A stretch of DNA of 11,157 nucleotides, taken from Parvularculaceae bacterium UBA4496 (lineage in GTDB: Bacteria > Pseudomonadota > Alphaproteobacteria > Caulobacterales > Parvularculaceae). The stretch spans positions 228 to 11,384 of the forward strand of contig DGNI01000117.1 of assembly GCA_002388885.1 (NCBI GenBank), in the 5' to 3' direction. Position 1 is the stretch's first letter. Each line of letters opens with the position of its first letter. This document shows positions 1-6,496 of this stretch, one piece after another. A model generated the notes under the pieces. That model saw only the letters and a program-made list of their open reading frames with translations, was not told the DNA's origin and ran no database searches. Both the position numbers and the translations under genes were made by a program.

Positions 1-164
1 TAGGCCGCCATGTCCTCGCGCATGATCTTCGCGCAGTATTTCGCGATATCGAGGCCGGTCGGGAAACGGTTCTGCGCACGCATCCGGGCGACCGCTTCTG
101 CGTCGATCCCGGGAAAGGATTTGGCGGGCTGCAGCGATGTCTGGGAATGGTGGTCAAAAGGCAT
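1..164 (-). CDS. aceA: Isocitrate lyase, N-terminal part (cut by window edge)
   Basis: Isocitrate lyase splits isocitrate into glyoxylate and succinate, the first step of the glyoxylate shunt, in the cytosol. Only about 54 N-terminal residues are in the window. They contain ARMRAQNRFPTGLDIAKY followed by CAKIMREDMAAY, which I recognise from memory as the conserved N-terminus of the long AceA form found in Pseudomonas and Acinetobacter. I chose the ATG at 164 because an AGGA lies 8 nt upstream of it. An in-frame ATG at 173 would add three residues but lacks a properly spaced ribosome binding site. The gene is divergent from a short-chain fatty acyl regulator, the expected partner of a glyoxylate-shunt gene. 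The catalytic KKCGH-type loop lies outside the window, so the call rests on N-terminal similarity and context. Confidence 0.8.
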   Translation of the reverse strand, partial: MPFDHHSQTSLQPAKSFPGIDAEAVARMRAQNRFPTGLDIAKYCAKIMREDMAA

Positions 165-272
165 GGTTTTCATCCTGATACCGAAACGGGCGAACCCCCG
201 TGTTTCAACTTGGATTCATAGCTATTCGCCACGAGCTCTTATTGCAGCTGCGAAGTCGTGTAGGTGTATGAT

Positions 273-301
273 TTTACAAAATTTCAGTGTAATGTTGTAA
301 A
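273..301. promoter_or_regulatory. Candidate operator/promoter between aceA and its regulator
   Basis: A perfect 7-bp inverted repeat, TTTACAA (273-279) and TTGTAAA (295-301), is separated by 15 bp, so the half-sites sit 22 bp (two helical turns) apart. On the minus strand the region also reads as a weak aceA promoter, with a -10-like TAAAAT at 276-271 and a poor -35 overlapping the other half-site. A repressor or activator bound here could control both divergent genes. The half-sites resemble the TTTGCAAA core that I recall for RamB operators. The binding role is inferred. Confidence 0.45.
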
Positions 302-330
302 GCTAATTACTTTTGTGTGATCATAGGTCT

Positions 331-1737
331 ATGGCGAAGGAAAGAAGCAGTTTTCTCGGCCCGCGCTTGCGCCGCTTGCGGCGCGGCCTGGGCCTCACCC
401 AGGCCGCCATGGCTGAAGATCTGGACGTCTCTGCGTCATATATTGCGCTCATTGAGCGCAATCACCGCCCTTTATCGGCCGATCTGCTGATCAGGCTTGC
501 GGAAACCTATGACGTCGAGATCAGCGCTTTCGCCGGCGCTGAAGACCAGACCGTTTCACAGCTTGAAGCGGCGCTCTCCGACCCTGTGTTTTCAAATTTC
601 TCCATCGGACGCGAGGATATTCGCGACCTGACAGCGGCGAACCCAGCCTTGGGTGATGCAGTCGCAGCGCTTTACGGCGCCTATCGCGCCAGCCAGAGCG
701 CCGTGATGGAAGCGCGCGCGGGCGGCGGCGTAGTCAAGGACCCGCTTGAGGAGGCCCGCGATTTTATCGGCCGCGCCCGCAACTATTTTCCGGCGCTTGA
801 TCAGGCGGGCGAGGAAACCGCGTCGGCGCTTGCTGCGCGCAAGCACGGCCTGTTCGAGGCGCTGTCGGAGAGGTTTCTGGACCGGCACGGGCTCAAGGTT
901 CGTGTGCTCCCCGACGACGTCATGGTCGGCGCATATCGACGTCATGACCGTCACCGTAAACAGATCATGATTTCCGAAACGCTCGATCAGGCGAGCCGCG
1001 TTTTTCAACTTGCGCTGCAGATTGCGCTGATTGAAGGACGCGACCTTCTGGATGAAAATGTAAACGGGGGAACATTTGATACTGACGCCGGCCGCCGTCT
1101 CACACGCGCGGCGCTTGCAAATTATTACGCCGGGGCGATTATTCTGCCCTACGACAAAATTCTTCAGTCAGCAGAAGAATTGAAATACGATATCGAAGCG
1201 CTCGGACGGCGGTTCAGCGCGAGCTTTGAGCAGATTTGCCATCGCCTGACGACGCTGCAAAGACCGGGCGCCGAAGGCGTGCCGTTTTTCTTTTTGAGGT
1301 TCGACGCCGCCGGAAATGTCTCCAAACGCTTTTCCGGCGGCGTTTTTCCTTTTGCGCGCTATGGCGGTTCGTGTCCGGTCTGGAATATTCACGAGAGTTT
1401 TCGCATTCCCCGAAAGATCATCACCCAGCTTGTACAATTGCCGGAGGGAGACTCCTATTTTTCCATCGCGCGCACGGTTCATGGCGGCGCCGGCGGCTTC
1501 GGCGCGCCGAGTGCAGAGCGGGCCGTCGCGCTCGGGTGCGATATCAAGCATGCGGAAAAACTCGTTTACGCAAATAATGTTGATCTGGAGTCAGCCCCGC
1601 GGGCGGAAATCGGCGTTACTTGCAGGTTATGTTCCCGGCCTGCATGCGCGGCGCGGGCGCATCCGCCGCTGGAGCGCCGACTGATCATCGATGAGCACCG
1701 CCGCCTTGCCACGCCGTTCAGTTTCACCTTTGATTAA
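331..1737 (+). CDS. XRE-family short-chain fatty acyl transcriptional regulator (RamB/PrpR/ScfR type)
   Basis: Cytosolic DNA-binding regulator, 468 aa from the ATG at 331; an upstream in-frame TTG at 313 would add six residues but is less likely. Residues 9-65 form an XRE/Cro helix-turn-helix (LTQAAMAEDLDVSASYIAL). Residues about 170-270 are an IrrE/ImmA-like (DUF955) region in which the protease motif HExxH is degenerate: LALQIALIE stands where active family members have an AHExxH helix. The C-terminal part is the DUF2083-like domain, with LGCDIKHA around C403 and CRLCSRPAC giving C431, C434 and C439. Members of this family (RamB, PrpR, ScfR) control glyoxylate shunt and methylcitrate genes, and PrpR is reported to bind acyl-CoA and iron-sulphur. 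Divergence from aceA fits that role. No strong ribosome binding site is visible; an AGG sits only 3 nt from the ATG. The exact ortholog is not certain. Confidence 0.88.
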   Translation: MAKERSSFLGPRLRRLRRGLGLTQAAMAEDLDVSASYIALIERNHRPLSADLLIRLAETYDVEISAFAGAEDQTVSQLEAALSDPVFSNFSIGREDIRDLTAANPALGDAVAALYGAYRASQSAVMEARAGGGVVKDPLEEARDFIGRARNYFPALDQAGEETASALAARKHGLFEALSERFLDRHGLKVRVLPDDVMVGAYRRHDRHRKQIMISETLDQASRVFQLALQIALIEGRDLLDENVNGGTFDTDAGRRLTRAALANYYAGAIILPYDKILQSAEELKYDIEALGRRFSASFEQICHRLTTLQRPGAEGVPFFFLRFDAAGNVSKRFSGGVFPFARYGGSCPVWNIHESFRIPRKIITQLVQLPEGDSYFSIARTVHGGAGGFGAPSAERAVALGCDIKHAEKLVYANNVDLESAPRAEIGVTCRLCSRPACAARAHPPLERRLIIDEHRRLATPFSFTFD

Positions 1738-1746
1738 AGAAACGTC

Positions 1747-2535
1747 ATGACCGTGAAACGCCTTCTCATTTCAGCCTATATAAGAACGCTTAATGAAGAG
1801 CGCATGATCGGCGAAGTGGTGCGCGCCGCATTACAGGTGGCCAGCGAAGTCGTCGTTATTGATTCCGGATCACAAGATCGAACGGCCGAGATCGCCGAAG
1901 ACGCCGGTGCAAAAATCATCCGGCATGAATGGCTGGGCAATGGGCATCAGAAACGGCTTGCTGAAGACGCATGCGCAAATGACTGGTTGCTCGATCTCGA
2001 TGCGGACGAGATTATTTCGCCGGCGCTTGCCGAAGAGATCGCAGGACTTTTCAAAAACGGCGACTCGCTCTTTCCGATATACAAGACGCCGCTCGCTCTT
2101 GTGCCGCCAGTTGGCGCGCCATGGCGGGATTTTGGCCTGCAAACGCGGCACAAACTTTATGATCGCCGCGCAGTTCGCATGCCAGCGCATGAGGCGTGGG
2201 ATCAGTTTGAAATTCCCCAAGGCGCTGTTGTTGGCGTTTTGAAAGAGCCAATCCTGCATCACGCCTTCACCGGCGCAGACCAGTTCATGGCGAAACTGAA
2301 CCGAAACTCGTCGGTGCGCGCGGCGGCGTTGCCGCTCAAATCGAAGCCTTATCTGGCGCTGAGGATTGTCTTCGGGCTGCCGGTCTATTTTTTCAAAAAA
2401 TATGTCCTGCAACAGTATTTTCGCGGCGGGGTTTATGGTTTTGCGCTTGCGCTGATGTCCGGGTACGGGCGCTGGCTGCGCGACGTAAAAATGTGGGAGC
2501 GCGCGAAAAAAGAATCGCACGATCCCACAAAATAG
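1747..2535 (+). CDS. Family 2 glycosyltransferase, WaaE/KdtX-like
   Basis: A 262-aa inverting glycosyltransferase that probably acts at the inner face of the inner membrane on lipopolysaccharide core or another surface glycan. The GT-A fold is shown by the N-terminal strand ending in TLNEE (14-18), the nucleotide-binding VVVIDSGSQDRTAEIA (35-50), the WLGNGHQK segment (62-69) typical of WaaE-like enzymes, and the metal-binding DXD motif DLDADE (D85, D87). The C-terminal third (about 203-240) is hydrophobic and aromatic (ALRIVFGLPVYFFKKYV) and probably associates with the membrane. Length matches WaaE relatives at about 250-260 aa. It starts 9 bp after the regulator stop with only a weak AAAGAA before the ATG, so it is probably co-transcribed and perhaps translationally coupled. 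Donor and acceptor sugars cannot be read from the sequence. Confidence 0.85.
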   Translation: MTVKRLLISAYIRTLNEERMIGEVVRAALQVASEVVVIDSGSQDRTAEIAEDAGAKIIRHEWLGNGHQKRLAEDACANDWLLDLDADEIISPALAEEIAGLFKNGDSLFPIYKTPLALVPPVGAPWRDFGLQTRHKLYDRRAVRMPAHEAWDQFEIPQGAVVGVLKEPILHHAFTGADQFMAKLNRNSSVRAAALPLKSKPYLALRIVFGLPVYFFKKYVLQQYFRGGVYGFALALMSGYGRWLRDVKMWERAKKESHDPTK

Positions 2536-2571
2536 ACTCTCACTTCAAATAGTCCTCACTGGATGGCGTAT

Positions 2572-3048
2572 TTAATACCGACCGCCGCGGCGCGTATAAT
2601 TCAGCGCATCGCGCGCGTCATAAACGCTGGCGCTGCGCGGCGGCGGATTGTTGCCCATGATCACTTCGATGACGGCAACCGCCTGATCGTCATAACGCGA
2701 ATCATAATAGCGTGGGCGTTCGTTGTACTGGTCATTGTAACGACGGAATGAGTCGTAGCGCTCAAACGCATCATCCTCAAACATCCGGTTGCGGCTGATG
2801 ATCTGGAACCAGTCATAACGCTGGTTCAGCGTCAGTTCCGCAGCCCGGCGCAATGCCCAGTCCTGTGCAAGCCGCAAATCGCCATTATCGACGCGATATT
2901 GAACGCGATAGCGATTGTCATCGAGACGCGCTTCCGAATAACCGTCGTCATATTGCGAGTTTGAAGGTTCGTAGACCGGTCCGTAAGCGCCTGTTGCGCA
3001 GCCCGCCGTCGCAAGGGCGACAGCCGCAAGAATGCCTTTCGCTTTCAT
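2572..3048 (-). CDS. CC0125/CC1285-family lipoprotein
   Basis: A 158-aa predicted envelope lipoprotein. Residues 1-16 form a signal peptide (Lys-containing n-region, Ala/Leu/Val core) ending in ATAG before C17, the likely lipidated cysteine. Thr at -3 is less usual than Leu. The conserved segment GYSEARLDDNRYRVQY (36-51) followed by RRAAELTLNQRYDWF (67-81) marks the CC0125/CC1285 family, whose function is unknown. The region from about 95 to 121 is rich in Tyr, Arg and Asp and looks low in complexity. The start is well supported by a consensus AGGAGG at 3062-3057, 8 nt upstream. It lies 71 bp downstream of ppk2 on the same strand, so it could be the last operon gene or have its own promoter. 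The end faces the glycosyltransferase stop, 36 bp away, with no clear terminator. Confidence 0.85.
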   Translation of the reverse strand: MKAKGILAAVALATAGCATGAYGPVYEPSNSQYDDGYSEARLDDNRYRVQYRVDNGDLRLAQDWALRRAAELTLNQRYDWFQIISRNRMFEDDAFERYDSFRRYNDQYNERPRYYDSRYDDQAVAVIEVIMGNNPPPRSASVYDARDALNYTRRGGRY

Positions 3049-3056
3049 GCCGAAAT

Positions 3057-3062
3057 CCTCCT
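3057..3062 (-). promoter_or_regulatory. Consensus ribosome binding site of the lipoprotein gene
   Basis: AGGAGG on the minus strand with an 8-nt spacer to the ATG at 3048. It is the strongest Shine-Dalgarno in the window and fixes the lipoprotein start. Confidence 0.8.
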
Positions 3063-3119
3063 ATTTCAAAGGTAAACAGGAAGAGGCGCTATTGGTTCCA
3101 ATGCTGGAAATTGAACAGC

Positions 3120-3911
3120 CTAGCTGTCAGGATAGTAATCCTTGACGCAATTCAGCGCCTCAAGACCTGCTTCTTCATAGTCGCTGTCTTCGATCTTCGG
3201 ACGCGGCGGCAGGTTGATCGGCTCGAAGGCGTTTTCATTGAATTCGTATGGAACGCGGTCGAGGATGGCGCGGATTATATTTAGGCGCGCCTTTTCCTTG
3301 TCGTTGCCGTCAACAACAAGCCACGGCGCTTCTTCAGTGCTTGTCGTTTTGAACATCTTGTCGCGATAGCGCGTAAACTCGATCCAAAGATCCCGCGCCT
3401 TCAAATCGATGGGCGAAAGTTTCCAGCGTTTGCGCGGATCGTTCGCGCGGTCCTGAAATCGCGCCTCCTGTTCTTCCGCAGAGACATGAATCCAGAATTT
3501 GATGAGAATAAGCCCGCTGTCCTGAAGCATTTTTTCAAACAGCGGAACCTCCCGCAGAAATGTCTCGTGTTCCTCTTGCGTGCAAAAGCCCATGACGGGC
3601 TCAACAACGGCGCGATTGTACCAGGACCGGTCGAAAAGCACGATTTCGCCGCCCGCCGGCAGGTGCTGAACGTAGCGTTCAAAATACCATTGCGTGCGCT
3701 CGCGGTCCGACGGTTTCGGCAGGGCGGCGATGCGCCAGATTCGTGCATTCATGCGCCGCAGGATCGTTTTGATGGCGCCGCCCTTGCCGGCGGCGTCGCG
3801 TCCTTCGAATATGATCGCGAGCTTCAGCCCTTTTCGCGAAACCGTTTCCTGCAGCTTCGCGAGTTCAAGTTCCAGCTCTTCCAGTTCTTTTTTGAAGCGC
3901 TTCTTTTTCAT
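3120..3911 (-). CDS. ppk2: Polyphosphate kinase 2 (PPK2 family)
   Basis: A 263-aa cytosolic P-loop kinase that transfers phosphate between polyphosphate and nucleotides, most often making GTP or ATP from the diphosphate. Visible motifs are the Walker A GRDAAGKGG (37-45, K43), the Walker B stretch FDRSWYNRAVVEPVMGFC (93-110), and the lid region RFQDRANDPRKRWKLSP (151-167), all typical of one-domain PPK2 enzymes. The N-terminus is lysine rich (MKKKRFKKEL) and followed by a Glu/Leu helix. Length suits the short single-domain class. GGAG, overlapping the end of hslO, lies 9 nt before the ATG, and the gap to hslO is 6 bp, so the two are almost surely co-transcribed. The preferred nucleotide (ADP, GDP or AMP) cannot be decided by eye. 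Confidence 0.94.
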   Translation of the reverse strand: MKKKRFKKELEELELELAKLQETVSRKGLKLAIIFEGRDAAGKGGAIKTILRRMNARIWRIAALPKPSDRERTQWYFERYVQHLPAGGEIVLFDRSWYNRAVVEPVMGFCTQEEHETFLREVPLFEKMLQDSGLILIKFWIHVSAEEQEARFQDRANDPRKRWKLSPIDLKARDLWIEFTRYRDKMFKTTSTEEAPWLVVDGNDKEKARLNIIRAILDRVPYEFNENAFEPINLPPRPKIEDSDYEEAGLEALNCVKDYYPDS

Positions 3912-3917
3912 GGATGG

Positions 3918-4823
3918 TTACTCCAGCGGCGAGCCGTCGGGCTTGAAGTGATACGCCTTGCGGCAAAATTCGCAGATTACGCTGATCGCGCCATCCTCGA
4001 CCATGTCGCTCAAATCTTCCTGCGTGTAGCGCGAAAGGACAGCGCTGATCTTGTCGCGGTTGCAGCTGCAATCGGCGCGCAAATCTTGCTTGTCAAACAC
4101 CCTGACGCCGTCTTCGTGAAAGAGGCGGTAAAGCAGCGTGTCCGCGCTGATTGCAGGATCAAGCAGCTCATCGGCCTGCACTGTTTCAATGAAGGCGGCG
4201 GCGCGATCCCAGCTTTCGCGATCATCGGCGGAGAGCAGCATGGCCTCGCCCCGCTCGCGGCTTCCTCCTTCGCCGGGAACGAACTGCGCCATCACGCCGC
4301 CGGCGCGCCAGGTCTCTTCGCCGCCCGCCGTCTGGATGCGCCCGACGGCCAGTTTGATGACCGTCGGGATCTGTTCGGACTGGTTGAAATAAGCGACCGC
4401 CGCATCAGCGAGACTTTCGCCTTCAATCGGCGTGACGCCCTGATAGCGGTCCATGTCCGCGCCCTGATCGATAGTCATCACGATGGAGCCGTCGCCGAGG
4501 AGCGCCTTGGCGCCGCGCGCAAGATCGTCAGAAGCTGCATCGCTTACCTTCGCCGTCGCGCGTAACGCGCCGCCTGCGGAATAGTCGGCGACCACCAGCG
4601 GCACATCGCCGTTCCCCTGCGCCTGAAAGATCAGCTTGCCGTCGAATTTAAGCGCGGCGCCCATCATGGCGACAAGCGCGACAGCTTCGCCGACGAGTTC
4701 CGATACGGAAGCGGGAAATTCGTGTGCGCCAAGGATTTCATCGACGGAGCCCGCCAGCCGCACCACGCGGCCGCGTACTGCCGTGTCGGCAACCTGAAAA
4801 GGGACGATGACATCATCGGACAT
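3918..4823 (-). CDS. hslO: Hsp33, redox-regulated holdase chaperone
   Basis: A 301-aa cytosolic chaperone that is off when reduced and zinc-bound. When oxidised it releases zinc, unfolds its linker and holds unfolding proteins. The C-terminal redox switch is intact: CxC at C252/C254 (ADCSCNRDKI) and CxxC at C284/C287 (ICEFCRKAYHF). Other family landmarks are the N-terminal FQVADTAVRGRVVRL (9-23), the GALRATAKV region (85-93) and the QSEQIPTVIKLAV stretch (148-160). Length is normal for the family, which runs about 290-300 aa. The start is 10 bp after the permease stop, with only a weak A/G-rich sequence as ribosome binding site, which suggests translational coupling. It forms an operon with the upstream permease and downstream ppk2. 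Confidence 0.95.
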   Translation of the reverse strand: MSDDVIVPFQVADTAVRGRVVRLAGSVDEILGAHEFPASVSELVGEAVALVAMMGAALKFDGKLIFQAQGNGDVPLVVADYSAGGALRATAKVSDAASDDLARGAKALLGDGSIVMTIDQGADMDRYQGVTPIEGESLADAAVAYFNQSEQIPTVIKLAVGRIQTAGGEETWRAGGVMAQFVPGEGGSRERGEAMLLSADDRESWDRAAAFIETVQADELLDPAISADTLLYRLFHEDGVRVFDKQDLRADCSCNRDKISAVLSRYTQEDLSDMVEDGAISVICEFCRKAYHFKPDGSPLE

Positions 4824-4833
4824 TTGAAAAGCT

Positions 4834-5700
4834 TTATTCTTTGATCTTGTAACCGGATCGCAAAAGCAGATAGGCGGCGGCGGAAAAGGCGATGGCGAAA
4901 AACAGCGTTACGGAAACGCCAATGGCTGCGCTTGCTTCCGCAACTCCGGTAAAGCCGGAGCGGAACCCGTCAATCAGGTAATAAACGGGATTGTAATGAC
5001 TCAGCGTTCGGAAGGGTTCGGGCAGTCTTTCCACGGAATAAAACGTGCCTGACAAAAATGTCAGCGGCGTAATAACGAAGTTCGTGACCGCCGCCATCTG
5101 ATCGAACTTGTCCGCCCATATGCCGCCGATGACGCCGATGGCGGCGAAGATAACCGCCGCGCCCAGCGAGAAAAACAGTATCGCCCAGATGGCTTCGATT
5201 TTCATCGGCGCGCCGATTGAAAACATGAACGCGGCGCTGGTGATCGCCGTGACGAGCCCGACAAGCAGGCCGCGCGTAGCGGCGCCGGCGACGAAGGCGA
5301 CGGCAAGTTCGGCGGCGGAAAGCGGCGGCATCAACACATCGACGATTGAACCCTGCACTTTTGAAATCATCAGCGAAGATGCGGAATTGGTGAACGCATT
5401 CGTCAGTACGGCCATCATGATGAGGCCGGGCGCGAGGAACTCCACGAATGGAACGCCGTTAATGGCGGGCCGCGCATCGCCGAAAGCCTGAGTAAACACG
5501 ATCAGGAACAGGAGCGTCGAAATCACTGGCGCGACGACGGTCTGAAACATGACTTTCAAAAAGCGGCGCACTTCCTTGACGTAGAGCGTCCACAGCCCGA
5601 GCCAGTTCACCGCGCCGAAACGTCTTGCGCCAAAGGCCGGGCCGCTCGATTGCAGGGGCGTTTCAGCGCGTGTCTGGCTGGTGGTTTCCATGCTGGACAT
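4834..5700 (-). CDS. ABC-2 type transporter permease
   Basis: A 288-aa inner-membrane permease of an ABC exporter of the ABC-2 (NodJ/DrrB-like) class. After a cytosolic N-terminus of about 50 residues, including the amphipathic WTLYVKEVRRFLKV connector, there are six likely membrane segments at about 52-71, 88-108, 135-160, 170-193, 203-222 and 257-281. The late segment SGTFYSVERLPEPF followed by HYNPVYYLIDGFR (217-247) is the usual ABC-2 signature. No ATPase gene is next to it, so it must pair with an ATP-binding subunit coded elsewhere. I chose the ATG at 5700 because GGAAAG lies just upstream; an in-frame ATG at 5691 is also possible. It heads the leftward permease-hslO-ppk2 operon. The substrate is unknown; drug, lipid or polysaccharide export are all possible. 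Confidence 0.88.
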   Translation of the reverse strand: MSSMETTSQTRAETPLQSSGPAFGARRFGAVNWLGLWTLYVKEVRRFLKVMFQTVVAPVISTLLFLIVFTQAFGDARPAINGVPFVEFLAPGLIMMAVLTNAFTNSASSLMISKVQGSIVDVLMPPLSAAELAVAFVAGAATRGLLVGLVTAITSAAFMFSIGAPMKIEAIWAILFFSLGAAVIFAAIGVIGGIWADKFDQMAAVTNFVITPLTFLSGTFYSVERLPEPFRTLSHYNPVYYLIDGFRSGFTGVAEASAAIGVSVTLFFAIAFSAAAYLLLRSGYKIKE

Positions 5701-5940
5701 AGGCTTTCCGGATTGTTGCGTTGCAACGGATGTGCGCTCGCGGGGCCGCTGACGTCAAGTCGATAGGATTATCAACATATGGTGGGCAAAAATTTGTGAC
5801 GGCGCCATGTTGTGTTTCTATTTCTTTGGACTACTATATTTAGGCGCTCAGGGAGCGGTAGATATTCACGACACAAAATATTGTGAAGTCAGTCAATGCG
5901 GTACGCCGCAATCCGGTTAGAACTCAAGGAGACGGGCGAG
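5701..5940. promoter_or_regulatory. Divergent upstream region between the permease operon and gcrA
   Basis: This 240-bp gap must hold the promoters of both divergent units. On the plus strand TATATT at 5835-5840 is a plausible gcrA -10, with TTGTGT at 5810-5815 as a poor -35 at a long 19-bp spacing. Other elements are the palindrome CGTTGCAACG (5719-5728), a DnaA-box-like TTATCAACA (5769-5777, one mismatch to TTATCCACA), and the inverted repeat CACAA-AATA-TTGTG (5872-5885). I see no GANTC (CcrM) site here. The promoter calls are weak and made by eye. Confidence 0.4.
5926..5931 (+). promoter_or_regulatory. Ribosome binding site that sets the gcrA start
   Basis: AAGGAG with a 9-nt spacer to the ATG at 5941. 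It favours this start over the in-frame ATG at 5896 (15 codons upstream), which lacks a comparable site. Confidence 0.75.
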
Positions 5941-6444
5941 ATGGCTTGGACAGATGAGCGGGTGGAGCTTCTGAAAACCTTGTGGGCGGAAGGGCTTTCC
6001 GCTGCGCAGATTGCAAACAAGATGGGCGGTGTCACGCGGAATGCTGTCATCGGCAAGGTTCACCGCCTGGGCCTTTCGGGGCGGGCCACCCCGGCGAAGC
6101 CGCAACGCGGGTGCGGGCCGACACAGAGCCGCAGGGAAGAAGAGACGGTAAAACCGGCGCGGCCTGAGATCCGCTCCGTTATTCCCGAAGCTGAGTCGAT
6201 TGCGCCGCTGGTGCTCGACAGCGGCGACAAGACGACAGTCAACACCATCAAGAACAACATGTGCAAATGGCCAATCGGCGATCCGGCGAAGGATGATTTC
6301 CATTTTTGCGGCCAGCCCGCGCTCGTTGGAAAGTCTTATTGCTCGCATCACGCGCGTATGGCGTTTCAGCCGCCGCAGCGCCGCGACCGCACCGAAGTGC
6401 GCCGGCCAGCCGCGCAAATCGAACGGCGCAGGGCCACAGGTTAA
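5941..6444 (+). CDS. gcrA: GcrA cell-cycle regulator
   Basis: A 167-aa cytosolic transcription factor. In Caulobacter GcrA binds sigma-70 holoenzyme and CcrM-methylated GANTC promoters to drive S-phase genes such as ctrA. The N-terminus MAWTDERVELLKTLWAEGLSAAQIA and the VTRNAVIGKVHRLGL segment (31-45) form the helix-turn-helix and are near-diagnostic. A variable linker (about 48-100) follows. The C-terminal domain has CKWPIGDP (108-115) and FHFCGQP (120-126), then YCSHHARM (133-140). Its Cys/His set (C108, C123, C134, H136, H137) is conserved in the family and belongs to the sigma-interacting domain. The ribosome binding site supports this start. The gene has its own promoter region and ends at a strong terminator 23 bp downstream, so it is monocistronic. 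Confidence 0.96.
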   Translation: MAWTDERVELLKTLWAEGLSAAQIANKMGGVTRNAVIGKVHRLGLSGRATPAKPQRGCGPTQSRREEETVKPARPEIRSVIPEAESIAPLVLDSGDKTTVNTIKNNMCKWPIGDPAKDDFHFCGQPALVGKSYCSHHARMAFQPPQRRDRTEVRRPAAQIERRRATG

Positions 6445-6466
6445 AACTTTCAGGAACACAAGTATC

Positions 6467-6496
6467 AAAAAACCCGCCGGTTTCGGCGGGTTTTTT
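6467..6496. terminator. Bidirectional intrinsic terminator between gcrA and phoB
   Basis: A perfect 13-bp stem (AAAAAACCCGCCG at 6467-6479 pairing with CGGCGGGTTTTTT at 6484-6496) encloses a GTTT loop. A run of T follows the stem on the plus strand and, by symmetry, on the minus strand, so it can stop both gcrA and phoB transcription. The phoB stop codon (6497-6495) lies at the edge of the stem. Confidence 0.92.

Noticed and set aside
213..217. GATTC (a GANTC methylation site) in the aceA leader
   Set aside because: GANTC sites occur often by chance, and a single site is not evidence for GcrA/CcrM control of aceA.
3097..3110. TTCCA-N4-TGGAA hairpin in the ppk2-lipoprotein gap
   Set aside because: The 5-bp stem is weak and lacks a T-run, so it is not a credible terminator.
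3486..4565. A 359-codon open frame on the plus strand across ppk2 and hslO
   Set aside because: It is antisense to two confidently identified genes, shows no recognisable domain, and reflects the low stop frequency of GC-rich codon third positions.
5719..5728. CGTTGCAACG palindrome just upstream of the permease ribosome binding site
   Set aside because: Perfect but only 10 bp, with no second copy or known binding factor; mentioned in the intergenic entry, not raised as a finding.
5750..5757. TGACGTCA palindrome upstream of gcrA
   Set aside because: An 8-bp palindrome arises often by chance and no matching alphaproteobacterial regulator is known to me.
5917..6468. A 183-codon minus-strand frame opposite gcrA
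   Set aside because: gcrA is unambiguous on the other strand and this frame runs through the terminator stem.
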